Below are positions 36,381 to 45,682 of a stretch of 64,000 nucleotides of DNA, in pieces. The position numbers were made by a program, and so were the translations under genes. Every line of letters begins with the position of its first letter. Positions within the stretch are counted from its first letter, which is position 1. Below the pieces are notes generated by a model. It was not told the DNA's origin. It searched no databases and was given only the letters and a program-made list of their open reading frames with translations. Origin of the DNA: Labedaea rhizosphaerae (lineage in GTDB: Bacteria; Actinomycetota; Actinomycetes; Mycobacteriales; Pseudonocardiaceae); contig NZ_SNXZ01000003.1 in assembly GCF_004362825.1 (NCBI RefSeq), positions 782,784 through 846,783 on the forward strand. Direction: 5' to 3'.

Positions 36381-37682
36381 GTGGGTTCGGGGGACAACGA
36401 CGCCAAGCCGCGCCCGGGCCAGGTCGACGCCAAGAACGCGGACCCCGGCCGGGTGGACGCCTGGGTCAGCCGCCGGTTCTGGCTGGTGCTGACCGTCCTG
36501 GTCCTGGTCATGGCCGCGGCGTACGTCACCGACGCCGTGCTCCTCGTCCGCGGGCTCGACCTGCGGGTCTACCGCGCGGGTGGCTACGCCTGGCTGCACG
36601 ACGTGCCGCTGTACTCCGACCGCTTCCCGCCGCTGCTCGGGGTCAGCCAGCCGCTGCAGTTCACCTACCCGCCGATGTCGGCGATCCTGTTCGTGCCGAT
36701 GGCGCTGCTGCCGTTCACGTTCGCGCTCGTCGTGCACGAAGTGATCAGCATCGCGTCGCTCTTCCTGACGTGCCTGCTGGTCGGCTACCACCGCTTCGCG
36801 AGCCCGCGCACGGCCGTCATCGCCTCGCTCGCGATCACCTCGGTCGCGCCCGCGCTCGAGCCGGTGCGCGAGACGCTGCACTTCGGCCAGATCAACCTGC
36901 TGCTGATGCTGATGATCGCGGTGGACTGCCTGCTGCCGCGCGACCGGCTGCGCTGGCTGCCGCGTGGCGTGCTGACCGGGATCGCCGCCGCGGTCAAGCT
37001 CACCCCGGCCGTGTTCGTGCTGTACTTCCTGGCCCGCAAGGACTGGAAGGGCGCGGCCACCAGCGTCGGGACGTTCATCGCGGCGGCCGGCCTCGCGTTC
37101 GCGCTGGGCCCCCGCGACAGCAAGGAGTACTGGCTGCACGCGTTGCTCGACCCGGACCGGATCGGCGAGATCGTGTTCTCGCACAACCAGTCCTTCAACG
37201 CCACGCTCTACCGCCTCGGCCTGACCGGCGAGCTGCGTTCGGCGTTGTGGCTGTTCGCGGCGCTGGTCATCGTGGTGCTCGGTGTGCTGGCCGCGCGCCG
37301 GGCGTTGCGCCAAGGCGACCAGCTCGGCGCGATGTTCGTGGTCGCGGCCGTCGGTCTGTTCGCCTCGCCCGTCTCGTGGGACCACCACTGGGTCTGGATC
37401 GCGCCCGCGATGTTCGTGCTGGTCTCGGCGATCCGGCGCTCGCCCGGCTGGAAGCGCTGGGTGTCGGTGCTGATCATCGCGTTGTACGTGCTGCCACCGC
37501 ACGCGATCCTGCCCAACATGGACGACGCCGAGCTGGAATGGACCTGGTGGCAGCACCTGATCGGCAACACCTACCTCTACACCGCGGTCGGGGTCGTCAT
37601 CTACGTGCTCGTGCGGCGCGCGCCCGCCGCGACGGAGACCACGGCGACCACGCCGGCGAAGCAGGCAGCACGCGCTAGGTAG
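36381..37682 (+). CDS. GT87-family membrane glycosyltransferase (DUF2029, PimE-like)
   Basis: A 433-aa protein with about 10 TM helices. The first loop contains GLDLRVYRAGGYAWLHDVPLYSD with the conserved Asp of GT-C/GT87 enzymes, followed by FTYPPMSAILFVPMALLP. Other GT87 signatures are HFGQINLLLMLMI, AAVKLTPAVFVLYFL and PVSWDHHWVW. Known relatives are polyprenol-phosphate-mannose-dependent mannosyltransferases such as PimE, acting on the outer face of the membrane. GTG at 36381 is preferred for GGGAG upstream. Confidence 0.85.
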   Translation: MGSGDNDAKPRPGQVDAKNADPGRVDAWVSRRFWLVLTVLVLVMAAAYVTDAVLLVRGLDLRVYRAGGYAWLHDVPLYSDRFPPLLGVSQPLQFTYPPMSAILFVPMALLPFTFALVVHEVISIASLFLTCLLVGYHRFASPRTAVIASLAITSVAPALEPVRETLHFGQINLLLMLMIAVDCLLPRDRLRWLPRGVLTGIAAAVKLTPAVFVLYFLARKDWKGAATSVGTFIAAAGLAFALGPRDSKEYWLHALLDPDRIGEIVFSHNQSFNATLYRLGLTGELRSALWLFAALVIVVLGVLAARRALRQGDQLGAMFVVAAVGLFASPVSWDHHWVWIAPAMFVLVSAIRRSPGWKRWVSVLIIALYVLPPHAILPNMDDAELEWTWWQHLIGNTYLYTAVGVVIYVLVRRAPAATETTATTPAKQAARAR

Positions 37683-37693
37683 CCTGGGTTCCC

Positions 37694-38911
37694 GTGTCCC
37701 GTGGCCGAACCCTCCGCTTCGCGCTGATCCTCGGCGGCCTGTCCGCTTTCGGCCCGCTGTCGATCGACATGTACCTTCCCGCGTTCCCGTCCATGGCGCA
37801 CGAGTTCCAGACCGGGCAGTCGCAGGTGCAGCTCACGCTGACCGCGTTCATGATCGGGATCTCCACCGGCCAGGTGATCGCCGGCTCGCTCTCCGACGCA
37901 CTGGGCCGGCGCCGGCCGCTGCTGGTCGGGCTGGTGCTCTACACCGTGTGCTCGGTCGCGTGCGCGTTCGCGCCGACGATCTACGCCCTGGCGGGATTGC
38001 GCCTGCTGCAGGGGTTCGGCGCGGCGGCGGGCGTGGTGATCGCGCGGGCCGCGGTGCGCGACCTGTACTCCGGCATCGAGCTGGCCCGGTTCTTCTCGCT
38101 GCTGATGTTGGTCAACGGGCTCGGCCCGGTGCTGGCGCCGCTGATCGGCGGCCAGCTGATGCGGTTCACCACGTGGGTGGGCGTGTTCGTGGTGCTGACC
38201 GGCTGCGGGCTGGTGCTGCTGCTCGCGTCGGCGTTCGGGCTGCCCGAGACCCTGCCGGACCGGTTGCGCGGGCCGGTGCGGCTCGGCTACACGGTGCGGG
38301 TCTTCGGCAGGCTGCTGGTCGACAAGTCGTTCGTCGGCTACGCGCTGTCGGCCGGTCTGCTCTTCGGCGCCATGTTCGGCTACATCGCCGGGTCGTCGTT
38401 CGTGCTGCAGGGCCTGTTCGGCCTCTCCCCGCAGGCCTACAGCCTGGTGTTCGGCGTCAACTCGGTCGGCATCGTCGCGATGGGCCAGGCGAACCGGTTG
38501 CTGCTGCGCCGTTTCGACCCACGTGCCATCCTCGGCGCCACGCTCGTGGTCGCCGCCGTCGGCGGGCTCGGCGTGTTCGTCGCCGTGGTCGCGCACCTCG
38601 GTCTCTTCGGGCTGCTTGTGCCGCTGTTCGTGACGGTGGCGAGCATCGGACTGGTGTTCCCCAACAGCACGGCCCTCGCACTGGCCGAGCACCCGGACAC
38701 CGCGGGCAGCGCGTCGGCGTTGCTGGGGCTGCTGCAGTTCCTCATCGGCGGGCTGGTGGCGCCGTTGGTCGGCATCGGCGGCAGCGCGCTGCCCATGGGG
38801 CTCGCGATCGGCGCGCTGCCGCTCGCCGCCGTGCTGGTGTTCCGGTTCCTGACCCGGCCCGTCGAGACCGCGCCTCAGACGAGCGAGGACAGCTCCGCGC
38901 CGGTCAACTGA
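37694..38911 (+). CDS. Bcr/CflA-type multidrug MFS transporter
   Basis: A 405-aa, 12-TM drug:H+ antiporter. TM1 region LSAFGPLSIDMYLPAFPSMA and the motif SDALGRRRPLLVGLVLY (motif A) are diagnostic of the Bcr/CflA group; VFPNSTALALAEHPDTAGSASALLGLLQF is the TM10-11 signature. GTG start. It follows the GT87 gene by 11 nt and overlaps the convergent flavoprotein gene by 37 nt. Export of toxic compounds is the likely role. Confidence 0.88.
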   Translation: MSRGRTLRFALILGGLSAFGPLSIDMYLPAFPSMAHEFQTGQSQVQLTLTAFMIGISTGQVIAGSLSDALGRRRPLLVGLVLYTVCSVACAFAPTIYALAGLRLLQGFGAAAGVVIARAAVRDLYSGIELARFFSLLMLVNGLGPVLAPLIGGQLMRFTTWVGVFVVLTGCGLVLLLASAFGLPETLPDRLRGPVRLGYTVRVFGRLLVDKSFVGYALSAGLLFGAMFGYIAGSSFVLQGLFGLSPQAYSLVFGVNSVGIVAMGQANRLLLRRFDPRAILGATLVVAAVGGLGVFVAVVAHLGLFGLLVPLFVTVASIGLVFPNSTALALAEHPDTAGSASALLGLLQFLIGGLVAPLVGIGGSALPMGLAIGALPLAAVLVFRFLTRPVETAPQTSEDSSAPVN

Positions 38912-40104
38912 TCCGCCGTCACGGTCATGTCGCCGTCGACCAGCGCCTGCAACGCCTCGCCGTCGTCCCACATGTTGACGTTCATGGCGGCCAGCACCTT
39001 GCCCGCACGCAACCAGAACGCGGTGAACTCGCGTGCCTTGAGGTCACCGCGCACCACCAGCTCGTCGGTGAACGGGTTGGCCAGCCCACGCACCTCCATG
39101 CCCAGGTCGTACTGGTCGGAGAAGAAGTACGGCGTCTTCGTGTACGGCGTGGTCTCGCCGAGCAGCGTGCCCGCCACGTGCGTGCCCTGGTCCTTGGCGT
39201 TGGCCCAGTGCTCGACGCGGATCCGCCGCTCGTAGCGCGGGTGGTAGTGCGCGGTGATGTCGCCGGCCGCGCAGACGTCGGGCGCGGACGTGCGCAACGC
39301 CGAGTCGACGTCGACGCCACCACCCGCGACCGAGTCCGACAGCTCCAGCCCGGCCGCCTTGGCCAGTTCGAGGCGCGGCGCCGCACCGACCGCGACCAGC
39401 ACCAGGTCGGCCTTCAGCGTCTCGCCGCCGGCCAGCCGGACGCCGGACACCGTGCCCTCGCCGGTGAACCCCTCGACGCCCACGCCGAGGCGCCAGCTGA
39501 CGCCGTTCTCGGCGTGCAGGTCGCGGAACACCTCGGCGCACTCGTCGCCCATGCTGCGGTGCAGCGGCAACGGCAGGGGGTCGATCACGGTGACGTCCGC
39601 GCCGTGCTTGCGGGCCGCGGCGGCCGCCTCGCAGCCGATCCACCCGGCGCCGACGATCACCACCTTCGTGCCCTCGGTGAGCAGGTCACGCAGGGCGCGC
39701 GAGTCGTCGAGGGTGCGCAGCGTGCGCAGGCCGTCGAGGTCGGCGCCGGGCACCGGCAGGCTGCGGGGTGCCGAACCAGTGGCCAGCAGCAGCCGGTCGT
39801 AGGGGTGTTCGGTGCCTTTGTCGTCGACCACGACGCGGTTGCCCAAGCGCACGGCGGTCGCGGTGGCGCCGGAGACCAGTTCGATGTCGTGCTCGGCCCA
39901 GAACTCCTTCGGGCGCACCCAGTCCGGCTCCTCGGCGTCGCCGAGCAGGATCTGCTTGGACAACGCGGGCAACTCGTACGGCGGGTTCGGATCGTTGCCG
40001 ATGATCGTGACCCCGCCGTCGTAGCCACGCTCCCGCAGCGCGGCGGCGGCCGAGCCGCCCGCGAGACCGGAGCCGATGATCACGATGCGCTGTGGTGAGG
40101 TCAC
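38875..40104 (-). CDS. FAD-dependent ferredoxin/rubredoxin reductase-like oxidoreductase
   Basis: A 409-aa two-dinucleotide-fold flavoprotein: FAD motif IVIIGSGLAGGSAAAALRERG, YDRLLLATGSAPR, NAD motif VVIVGAGWIGCEAAAAARKHG, and the second FAD motif VCAAGDIT. PYFFSDQYDLGMEVRG is typical of reductases that feed Rieske oxygenases or cytochromes P450. The GTG at 40104 has AAGGAGA at ideal spacing. No oxygenase or ferredoxin gene is adjacent, so the partner lies elsewhere. Confidence 0.9.
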   Translation of the reverse strand: MTSPQRIVIIGSGLAGGSAAAALRERGYDGGVTIIGNDPNPPYELPALSKQILLGDAEEPDWVRPKEFWAEHDIELVSGATATAVRLGNRVVVDDKGTEHPYDRLLLATGSAPRSLPVPGADLDGLRTLRTLDDSRALRDLLTEGTKVVIVGAGWIGCEAAAAARKHGADVTVIDPLPLPLHRSMGDECAEVFRDLHAENGVSWRLGVGVEGFTGEGTVSGVRLAGGETLKADLVLVAVGAAPRLELAKAAGLELSDSVAGGGVDVDSALRTSAPDVCAAGDITAHYHPRYERRIRVEHWANAKDQGTHVAGTLLGETTPYTKTPYFFSDQYDLGMEVRGLANPFTDELVVRGDLKAREFTAFWLRAGKVLAAMNVNMWDDGEALQALVDGDMTVTADQLTGAELSSLV

Positions 40105-40305
40105 GATGGAATCTCCTTCGCCGGAAGCCGTGACTGAGGTCGTGCTTGGGCCGTTAGGGGGACGATCGGCCCTCCGCCAAGGAAAAGTACGGGAAAACCC
40201 GTGCGGCCGCGTCATGACGGGCTACCGTGCCCGTCGCACTTGTGTGTCGTACTGGCGGGTATGGCATCGCCGCAGGTGACAAGGTCGGTTCGCGTGGAGG
40301 TTGCT

Positions 40306-40521
40306 TTGAGTGCCCACAGGGAGTGGACGGTGGATTGCCTCGACATCGCGGGCCGCCACCGCGATCTTCAGGTCTTCGTCCGCCAGGGCCGGGTCGTGCT
40401 GGTGGCGCCGCCCGGCGAGATCGCCTTCCTGACACCGTTGGACGTCGGCCGGTTGCGTGCCGCGCTGCGCGACGCCGTGATGGATGCTTCCGAAGAACCC
40501 AGCAATGCCAAGAACAAATAA
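40306..40521 (+). CDS. Small conserved-looking protein, function unknown
   Basis: A 71-aa protein with an EWTVDCLDIAGRHRDLQVFVRQGRVVLVAPPGEIAFLTPLDVGRLRAAL core, a plausible small beta fold with a C-terminal helix. Codon use fits the genome. TTG at 40306 with GGAGG 5 nt upstream gives the start used here; ATG 40261 would add 15 residues. It is divergent from the flavoprotein gene and convergent with the response-regulator gene. No function is assigned. Confidence 0.6.
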   Translation: MSAHREWTVDCLDIAGRHRDLQVFVRQGRVVLVAPPGEIAFLTPLDVGRLRAALRDAVMDASEEPSNAKNK

Positions 40522-41181
40522 CTAGCCGCGCCAGGTGTACTCGTGTTCGGGTCGGCCGGTGGTCCCGTACCGCAGACCCATGGCCGCCGTGCCGTCGGCG
40601 GCGAGCGCGGCCAGGTAGCGCTGGGCGGTCGCCCGGCCGATGCCCAGTTGCGCGGCGATCTCCGCGGCCGAGCGGGAACCGTCGGCCGAGCGCAGCGCGT
40701 CGGCGACCAGTCGCGCGGTGACCGGTGACTGTCCTTTGGGGACAGATGGTTTGTCGCCGTCGTGCAGCACCCGCAACGCGCGGTCGATCTCGTCCTGGTC
40801 GAGGTTCTTGTCCCCCGCCGCGAGCAGGCCGCGGTAGCGGGCGTAGGCGGTGAGCCGGGCCGCCAGGTCGGCCGCGGTGAACGGCTTGACCAGGTAGTTC
40901 AACGCCCCCGCGGCCAGCGCCGCACGCACGGTCGGGGCGTCGGACGCGGCGGTCAGCATGATCGTGTCGACCCGGAGGTCGGCCAGCAGCTCGATGCCGA
41001 GCTGGTCGGGCAGGTAGGTGTCCAGCAGCACCAGGTCCGGCTTCAGCTCCGCGACCTTGGCCCGGGCCTGGGCCGCCGTGCGGGCCGTCCCGACCACCTT
41101 GAACCCGCCGACCTGTTCGGTGAACGCGGCGTGCACGGCCGCCACCCGGAAGTCGTCCTCCACGACCAGTACGCCGATCAT
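40522..41181 (-). CDS. CitB/DcuR-type response regulator
   Basis: A 219-aa two-component regulator. Receiver domain: acidic pair Asp9-Asp10, phospho-acceptor Asp54 in LVLLDTYLPD, Thr in MLTAASD and Lys in NYLVKPF. The C-terminal winged HTH (AAEIAAQLGIGRATAQRYLAALA) belongs to the CitB/DctR group. Its start overlaps the histidine-kinase stop (ATGA). It probably activates the divergent transporter operon at 42946 in response to the kinase. Confidence 0.9.
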   Translation of the reverse strand: MIGVLVVEDDFRVAAVHAAFTEQVGGFKVVGTARTAAQARAKVAELKPDLVLLDTYLPDQLGIELLADLRVDTIMLTAASDAPTVRAALAAGALNYLVKPFTAADLAARLTAYARYRGLLAAGDKNLDQDEIDRALRVLHDGDKPSVPKGQSPVTARLVADALRSADGSRSAAEIAAQLGIGRATAQRYLAALAADGTAAMGLRYGTTGRPEHEYTWRG

Positions 41182-42791
41182 GTGGACACCACCGTGTCCA
41201 CGACCAGGGCCGTTGGCAGGACCGCGACGAACACCGCGCCGGCGCCCGAGCCGCCGCCCCGGCCGCCGGGATCGGCGAGCCGGACGTCGCCGCCGAGGCT
41301 GCGCGCGGCCTGGCGGGCCAGGGCCAGCCCGAGCCCGTGCCCTGCGCTGTCCTTTGTGGACACCCCGTCGTGGAAGACGGTGTCGCGCAGCGGCGCGGGC
41401 ACGCCGCCACCGCTGTCAGACACCGAGACGTGCAGCGTGTCGCCGTCGGCGAGCAGGTCCACCTCAACCCAAGCGGGGCTGCGGGCGCCGACCCGCGCGG
41501 CGTCCAGCGCGTTGTCGACCAGGTTGCCGAGCACCGTGGTCACCTCCAGCGGCACCCGCACCCGGCCGGGCACCCAGCTGGTCTCCCCGACGTCCAGCCG
41601 GACGTCCTTCTCCGCGGCCGCCGACGTCTTCGCCGCCAGGAACGACTGCAGCACGGGATCGCGCACGGCCTGTGCCGCCGCCCCGAGCCCCTCGATCGGC
41701 CCGCTCGACAACGCCTGCAGGTACTCCACCGCCTCCGCGTGGTGACCCATCTGCAGCAGGCCCGACAGCGCGTGCAGCCGGTTCGCGAACTCGTGGCGCT
41801 GCGCCCGCAGCCCGTCGGTGAGCCCGCGCACCGAGTCGAGTTCCCTGGTCAAGGTCTCCAGGTCGGTGCGGTCCCGCAGGGTCACCACGACGCCGAGGCG
41901 CCGCCCGCCGCGTTCGACCTGACGGCTGTTGACCACGAGCACCTTGTCCCCCGCGACCGTGATCATGTTGTCCACAGTGGACTCCTCGGCGAGCACCGCC
42001 CGCAACCGGCCCGGCAGGTCCACCTCGTCGACCGGGACGCCGGTCCGCGCCGTCGGGCCGAGCAGCCGGCGGGCGCCTTCGTTGCAGACCGACACCTTGC
42101 CGTCGGCGTCCACGGCGAAGACGCCCTGGTCGACGCCGTGCAGCACGGCCTCGTGCTCCTGCACGAGCTCGGCGAGCTCGTGCGGTTCGAGGCCGAGCGT
42201 GCGCCGCTTGAGCAGCCACGTCAGCAGCCACGAGCCGAGCACGCCCAGCAGCAGCGCGACCCCGGCGACCAGCGCCGCGACGCCGAGCAGGTTCATCAAC
42301 GCGGTCTGGACGTCCTCGGCGTCGAACCCGACGCTGACCTCGCCGACGATCCGGTTCCCGTCGCGCACCGGCACCTTCGCCCGCGCGGACAGCCCGAGCG
42401 TGCCGCGCTCCACGGTCAGCACCTCCTTGCCGGCCAGCGCACCGGACGGGTCGGTGCTCACCAACCGGCCGATCTGGCCGGGGTCGGGGTGCGCGAGCCG
42501 GATGCCGCGGTCGTCGGTGATCACCACGAAGAGCGCCATCGTCGCGGCCCGGTTCCGCTCGGCGATCGCGGGCAGCACCCGCCCCGGGTCGTCGGCCGCC
42601 ACCGCGGCCCGGACCTGCGGATCGGCGGCCACCAGGCGTGCCACAGCCAGCGCGCGCTGCTCGAACTGGTCGGTCATCGTCTTGTCCAGCAGCCACCCGA
42701 CCAGCGAGAACGCGACGCCCAGCACCAGCGTCACCAGCCCGATCTGCAGGGCCAGGATCTGCCGCGCGAACCTCGGCTTCCTTGCCGACAT
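41178..42791 (-). CDS. CitA/DcuS-type sensor histidine kinase
   Basis: A 537-aa membrane kinase. TM1 (about 14-35) and TM2 (about 168-195) bracket an extracytoplasmic PAS-type sensor (DDRGIRLAHPDPGQIGR, KVPVRDGNRIVGEVSVGF) as in CitA/DcuS. A cytoplasmic PAS (about 205-310) follows. The H-box is AQRHEFANRLHALSGLLQ (His333); N-box NLVDNALDAA; G-boxes DSGGGVP and GHGLGLALAR. Family members sense carboxylates such as citrate or fumarate. Cotranscribed with the response regulator. Confidence 0.92.
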   Translation of the reverse strand: MSARKPRFARQILALQIGLVTLVLGVAFSLVGWLLDKTMTDQFEQRALAVARLVAADPQVRAAVAADDPGRVLPAIAERNRAATMALFVVITDDRGIRLAHPDPGQIGRLVSTDPSGALAGKEVLTVERGTLGLSARAKVPVRDGNRIVGEVSVGFDAEDVQTALMNLLGVAALVAGVALLLGVLGSWLLTWLLKRRTLGLEPHELAELVQEHEAVLHGVDQGVFAVDADGKVSVCNEGARRLLGPTARTGVPVDEVDLPGRLRAVLAEESTVDNMITVAGDKVLVVNSRQVERGGRRLGVVVTLRDRTDLETLTRELDSVRGLTDGLRAQRHEFANRLHALSGLLQMGHHAEAVEYLQALSSGPIEGLGAAAQAVRDPVLQSFLAAKTSAAAEKDVRLDVGETSWVPGRVRVPLEVTTVLGNLVDNALDAARVGARSPAWVEVDLLADGDTLHVSVSDSGGGVPAPLRDTVFHDGVSTKDSAGHGLGLALARQAARSLGGDVRLADPGGRGGGSGAGAVFVAVLPTALVVDTVVST

Positions 42792-42945
42792 AGCTGAAGA
42801 AGGTAACTCCAAACGGCCGCGAGCAATAAGCGCAGAACGCGCGCAACGCGGCTTTGACGGGTAACGGCCGCAAGCGTGCCCGGGGTGACCGGCGCCACTT
42901 AACGTCCCGGAAACCCTCCAGTGACGTGACAGGAAATGAGAAGCC

Positions 42946-43749
42946 ATGGACCCCGTGATCGAACTGCGGCAGGCCACGAAGCGCTTCCGCAGCTCCTCCG
43001 GCGGTGTGCACACCGCCGTGTCCGACCTGACCATGACCGTGGCGGCGGGCGAGTTCGTCGCGGTCGTGGGGCCCACGGGCTGCGGCAAATCGACCACGCT
43101 CTCGCTGGTCTCCGGCCTGGAACCGCCCTCGGCGGGTGAGGCGCTGGTCGGCGGCAGCCCCGTGCGCGGCATCCCGGACGGCGTCGGCTACATGTTCCAG
43201 CAGGACGCGATCATGCCGTGGCGCTCGGTGCTCGACAACGTGGCCGCCGGCCCGCGCTACCGCGGAGCGACCAAAGCGGAGGCACGGGCCAAAGCCCGCG
43301 ACTGGGTCGACCGGGTGGGCTTGAGCGGGTTCGAGCGGTACTACCCGCACCAGCTCTCCGGCGGCATGCGCAAGCGCGTCGCGCTGGCCCAGACGCTGGT
43401 CAACGAGCCGCGCATCCTGCTGATGGACGAGCCGTTCAGCGCCCTGGACGTGCAGACCCGCGGCCTGATGCAGGACGAGCTGCTGCGCCTGTGGTCGGGC
43501 AGCGGCGCCGCCGTCATCTTCGTCACCCACGACTTGGAAGAGGCCATCGCGCTCGGCGACCGGGTGCTGGTGATGACCGCGAGTCCCGCGACCGTGAAGG
43601 GGTCGTTCCCGGTGCCGCTGCCGCGCCCGCGCGACGTCGAGGAGGTCCGCCTGACCGCGGAGTTCCTGGAGATCTACCGGGAGATCTGGGACTCGCTGCG
43701 CGAAGAGGTCGAGACCGCTCGCGAACGGGGTGCCGCGAATGTCGCATGA
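42946..43749 (+). CDS. ABC transporter ATP-binding protein (SsuB/TauB/NrtD type)
   Basis: A 267-aa ATPase: Walker A VGPTGCGKST (41-50), Q-loop FQQDAIMPW, signature LSGGMRKRVALAQ, Walker B ILLMDEPFSALD and switch His in FVTHDLEEAI. The sequence and HDLEEAI ending are typical of nitrate/sulfonate/taurine/thiamine-precursor importers. First gene of a three-gene importer operon divergent from a CitA/CitB-type two-component system. Confidence 0.93.
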   Translation: MDPVIELRQATKRFRSSSGGVHTAVSDLTMTVAAGEFVAVVGPTGCGKSTTLSLVSGLEPPSAGEALVGGSPVRGIPDGVGYMFQQDAIMPWRSVLDNVAAGPRYRGATKAEARAKARDWVDRVGLSGFERYYPHQLSGGMRKRVALAQTLVNEPRILLMDEPFSALDVQTRGLMQDELLRLWSGSGAAVIFVTHDLEEAIALGDRVLVMTASPATVKGSFPVPLPRPRDVEEVRLTAEFLEIYREIWDSLREEVETARERGAANVA

Positions 43750-44599
43750 CACGCTGGTGCAGCCCGTGACCGCCGAGTCGCCCTTGCCCGATCCCCGGCG
43801 GGCCGCGACCAAGCGCCGGTACACGGTCTGGAGCATCCGGGTGCTGCTCGTCGTCGCCGTGCTGGGCAGCTGGGAGTACTCGGCCTCGACGTTCCTCGAC
43901 CCGTTCTTCTACTCCAAGCCGTCGCTGGTCTGGCAGAAGCTCGTCGACTGGTTCACCGTCGGCACCAGCCAGGGTTCGATCTGGGAGCAGATCGAGGTCA
44001 CCCTGGAAGAAGCGCTCGGCGGGTTCGTCCTCGGCGCGATCGCCGGCGTCGTGCTCGGCATCCTGCTCGGGCGCAGCCGCCTGCTCTCCGACATCTGCGC
44101 GCCGTTCATCAAGGCGGCCAACGCCGTGCCACGCATCGTGCTGGCGTCGCTGTTCGTGATCTGGTTCGGGCTGGGCATGTCGTCGAAGATCGCGACCGCG
44201 TTCGTGCTGGTGTTCTTCGCGGTGTTCTTCAACGCCTTCCAGGGTGCCCGCGAGGTCGACCGCAACCTGGTCGACAACGCCCGCATCCTCGGGGCGTCGC
44301 GCACCCAGGTGCTGCTGACGATCGTCGTGCCGAGCGCGACCTCGTGGATCCTCGCGTCGCTGCACTCGGCGTTCGGGTTCGCGTTGATCGGCGCGGTCGT
44401 CGGCGAGTTCACCGGTGCCGACAAGGGCCTCGGCCTGCTCATCAACCACTCCCAGGGCACGTTCGACGCGGCCGGCATCTACGCCGGGATGATCGTCATC
44501 ACGGTGCTCGCCTTGCTGGCCGAATGGGGCCTTTCCGCGCTGGAGAAGCGCTTGCTGAAGTGGCGGCCGCCGGCCGCGGGCAACGAAATGCAGATCTGA
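43739..44599 (+). CDS. ABC transporter permease (SsuC/TauC type)
   Basis: A 286-aa permease with about six TM helices. The ATPase-coupling EAA-like loop is AREVDRNLVDNARILGASRTQVLLTIVVPSATSWILASL. It overlaps the ATPase gene by 11 nt; the ATG at 43739 is used. It forms the membrane channel of the same importer. Confidence 0.92.
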   Translation: MSHDTLVQPVTAESPLPDPRRAATKRRYTVWSIRVLLVVAVLGSWEYSASTFLDPFFYSKPSLVWQKLVDWFTVGTSQGSIWEQIEVTLEEALGGFVLGAIAGVVLGILLGRSRLLSDICAPFIKAANAVPRIVLASLFVIWFGLGMSSKIATAFVLVFFAVFFNAFQGAREVDRNLVDNARILGASRTQVLLTIVVPSATSWILASLHSAFGFALIGAVVGEFTGADKGLGLLINHSQGTFDAAGIYAGMIVITVLALLAEWGLSALEKRLLKWRPPAAGNEMQI

Positions 44600-44630
44600 C
44601 AATGCCTATTGTGATTGGGGTGTGTCCACA

Positions 44631-45668
44631 GTGAACAAGATGCGGACGATCGCCGTGCTCGCGACCGCCGGGCTCGCGATGGCGGGCATGGCGGCCTGCC
44701 GGGACTCCCGCGACGCGGGTGGTGACGGCGGCCCGGTGACGATCATGGTCGGTGGCATCGACAAGGTGATCTACCTGCCCGCGAAGCTCACCGAGCAGCT
44801 CGGCTACTTCAAGGACGCGGGCATCGACGTCAAACTGAACACCGAACCCGCGGGCGCCACCGCGGAGAACTCGCTGATCAGCGGCGATGTACAAGGTGTC
44901 GTCGGGTTCTACGACCACACCATCGACCTGCAGACCAAGGGCAAGTGCGTCGAGAGCGTCGTGCAACTGGCCGACGTGCCGGGCGAGGTCGAGGTGGTGG
45001 CCACGAGCAAGGCGGCGGAGATCAAGTCACCCGCCGACTTCAAGGGCCGCAAGCTCGGCTTCACCAGCCCCGGCTCGTCCACGGACTTCCTGACCCAGTA
45101 CCTGGCCACCAAGGGCGGACTGTCCACAGCGGACTACACGGGCGTCAAGGCCGGGGCCGGTCAGACCTTCATCGCCGCCATGGACAACGGCGGCATCGAC
45201 GCGGGCATGACCACGGATCCCACGGTCGCGCAGCTCGTCGCGACCGGCAAGGGCAAGGTCATGCTGGACATGCGCACCGAGCAGGGCACGCAGGCCGCGC
45301 TGGGCGGGCTGTACCCGTCGAGCTCGCTGTACATGGACTGCGCGTTCGTGCAGGCGCACAAGGACACCGTGCAGAAGCTGGCCAACGCGTTCGTCAAGAC
45401 GCTTCAGTGGATCCACGCGCACTCGCCCGCCGAGATCGCGGCCAAGATGCCCGCCGACTACGCGGGCAGCAACAAGGAGCTGTACGTCAAGGCGATCGGC
45501 GACTCGAAGGGCATGTTCAACAGCGATGGGAAAATGAAGACCGAGGGCGCGCAGAACGTGCTGAACGTGCTCGGCCAGTTCTCCCCGAGCGTGAAGCCCA
45601 ACAAGGACAAGGTCGACCTGACCAAGACCTACACGACCGAGTTCGTCGACAAGGCTCCCCAAGCCTGA
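44631..45668 (+). CDS. ABC transporter substrate-binding lipoprotein (NMT1/SsuA-like)
   Basis: A 345-aa exported binding protein. Lipobox AGMAAC places the anchored Cys at about residue 23. The NMT1/THI5-like fold is indicated by VGGIDKVIYLPAKLTEQLGYFKDAGIDVKL, KGRKLGFTSPGSSTDF and MDNGGIDAGMTTDP. Relatives bind sulfonates, nitrate, pyrimidine precursors or riboflavin; ligand cannot be read here. GTG 44631 chosen for GGGG spacing (44622 possible). The second 22-bp repeat array starts 15 nt after its stop. Confidence 0.9.
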   Translation: MNKMRTIAVLATAGLAMAGMAACRDSRDAGGDGGPVTIMVGGIDKVIYLPAKLTEQLGYFKDAGIDVKLNTEPAGATAENSLISGDVQGVVGFYDHTIDLQTKGKCVESVVQLADVPGEVEVVATSKAAEIKSPADFKGRKLGFTSPGSSTDFLTQYLATKGGLSTADYTGVKAGAGQTFIAAMDNGGIDAGMTTDPTVAQLVATGKGKVMLDMRTEQGTQAALGGLYPSSSLYMDCAFVQAHKDTVQKLANAFVKTLQWIHAHSPAEIAAKMPADYAGSNKELYVKAIGDSKGMFNSDGKMKTEGAQNVLNVLGQFSPSVKPNKDKVDLTKTYTTEFVDKAPQA

Positions 45669-45682
45669 CACCCAACCCGGGC

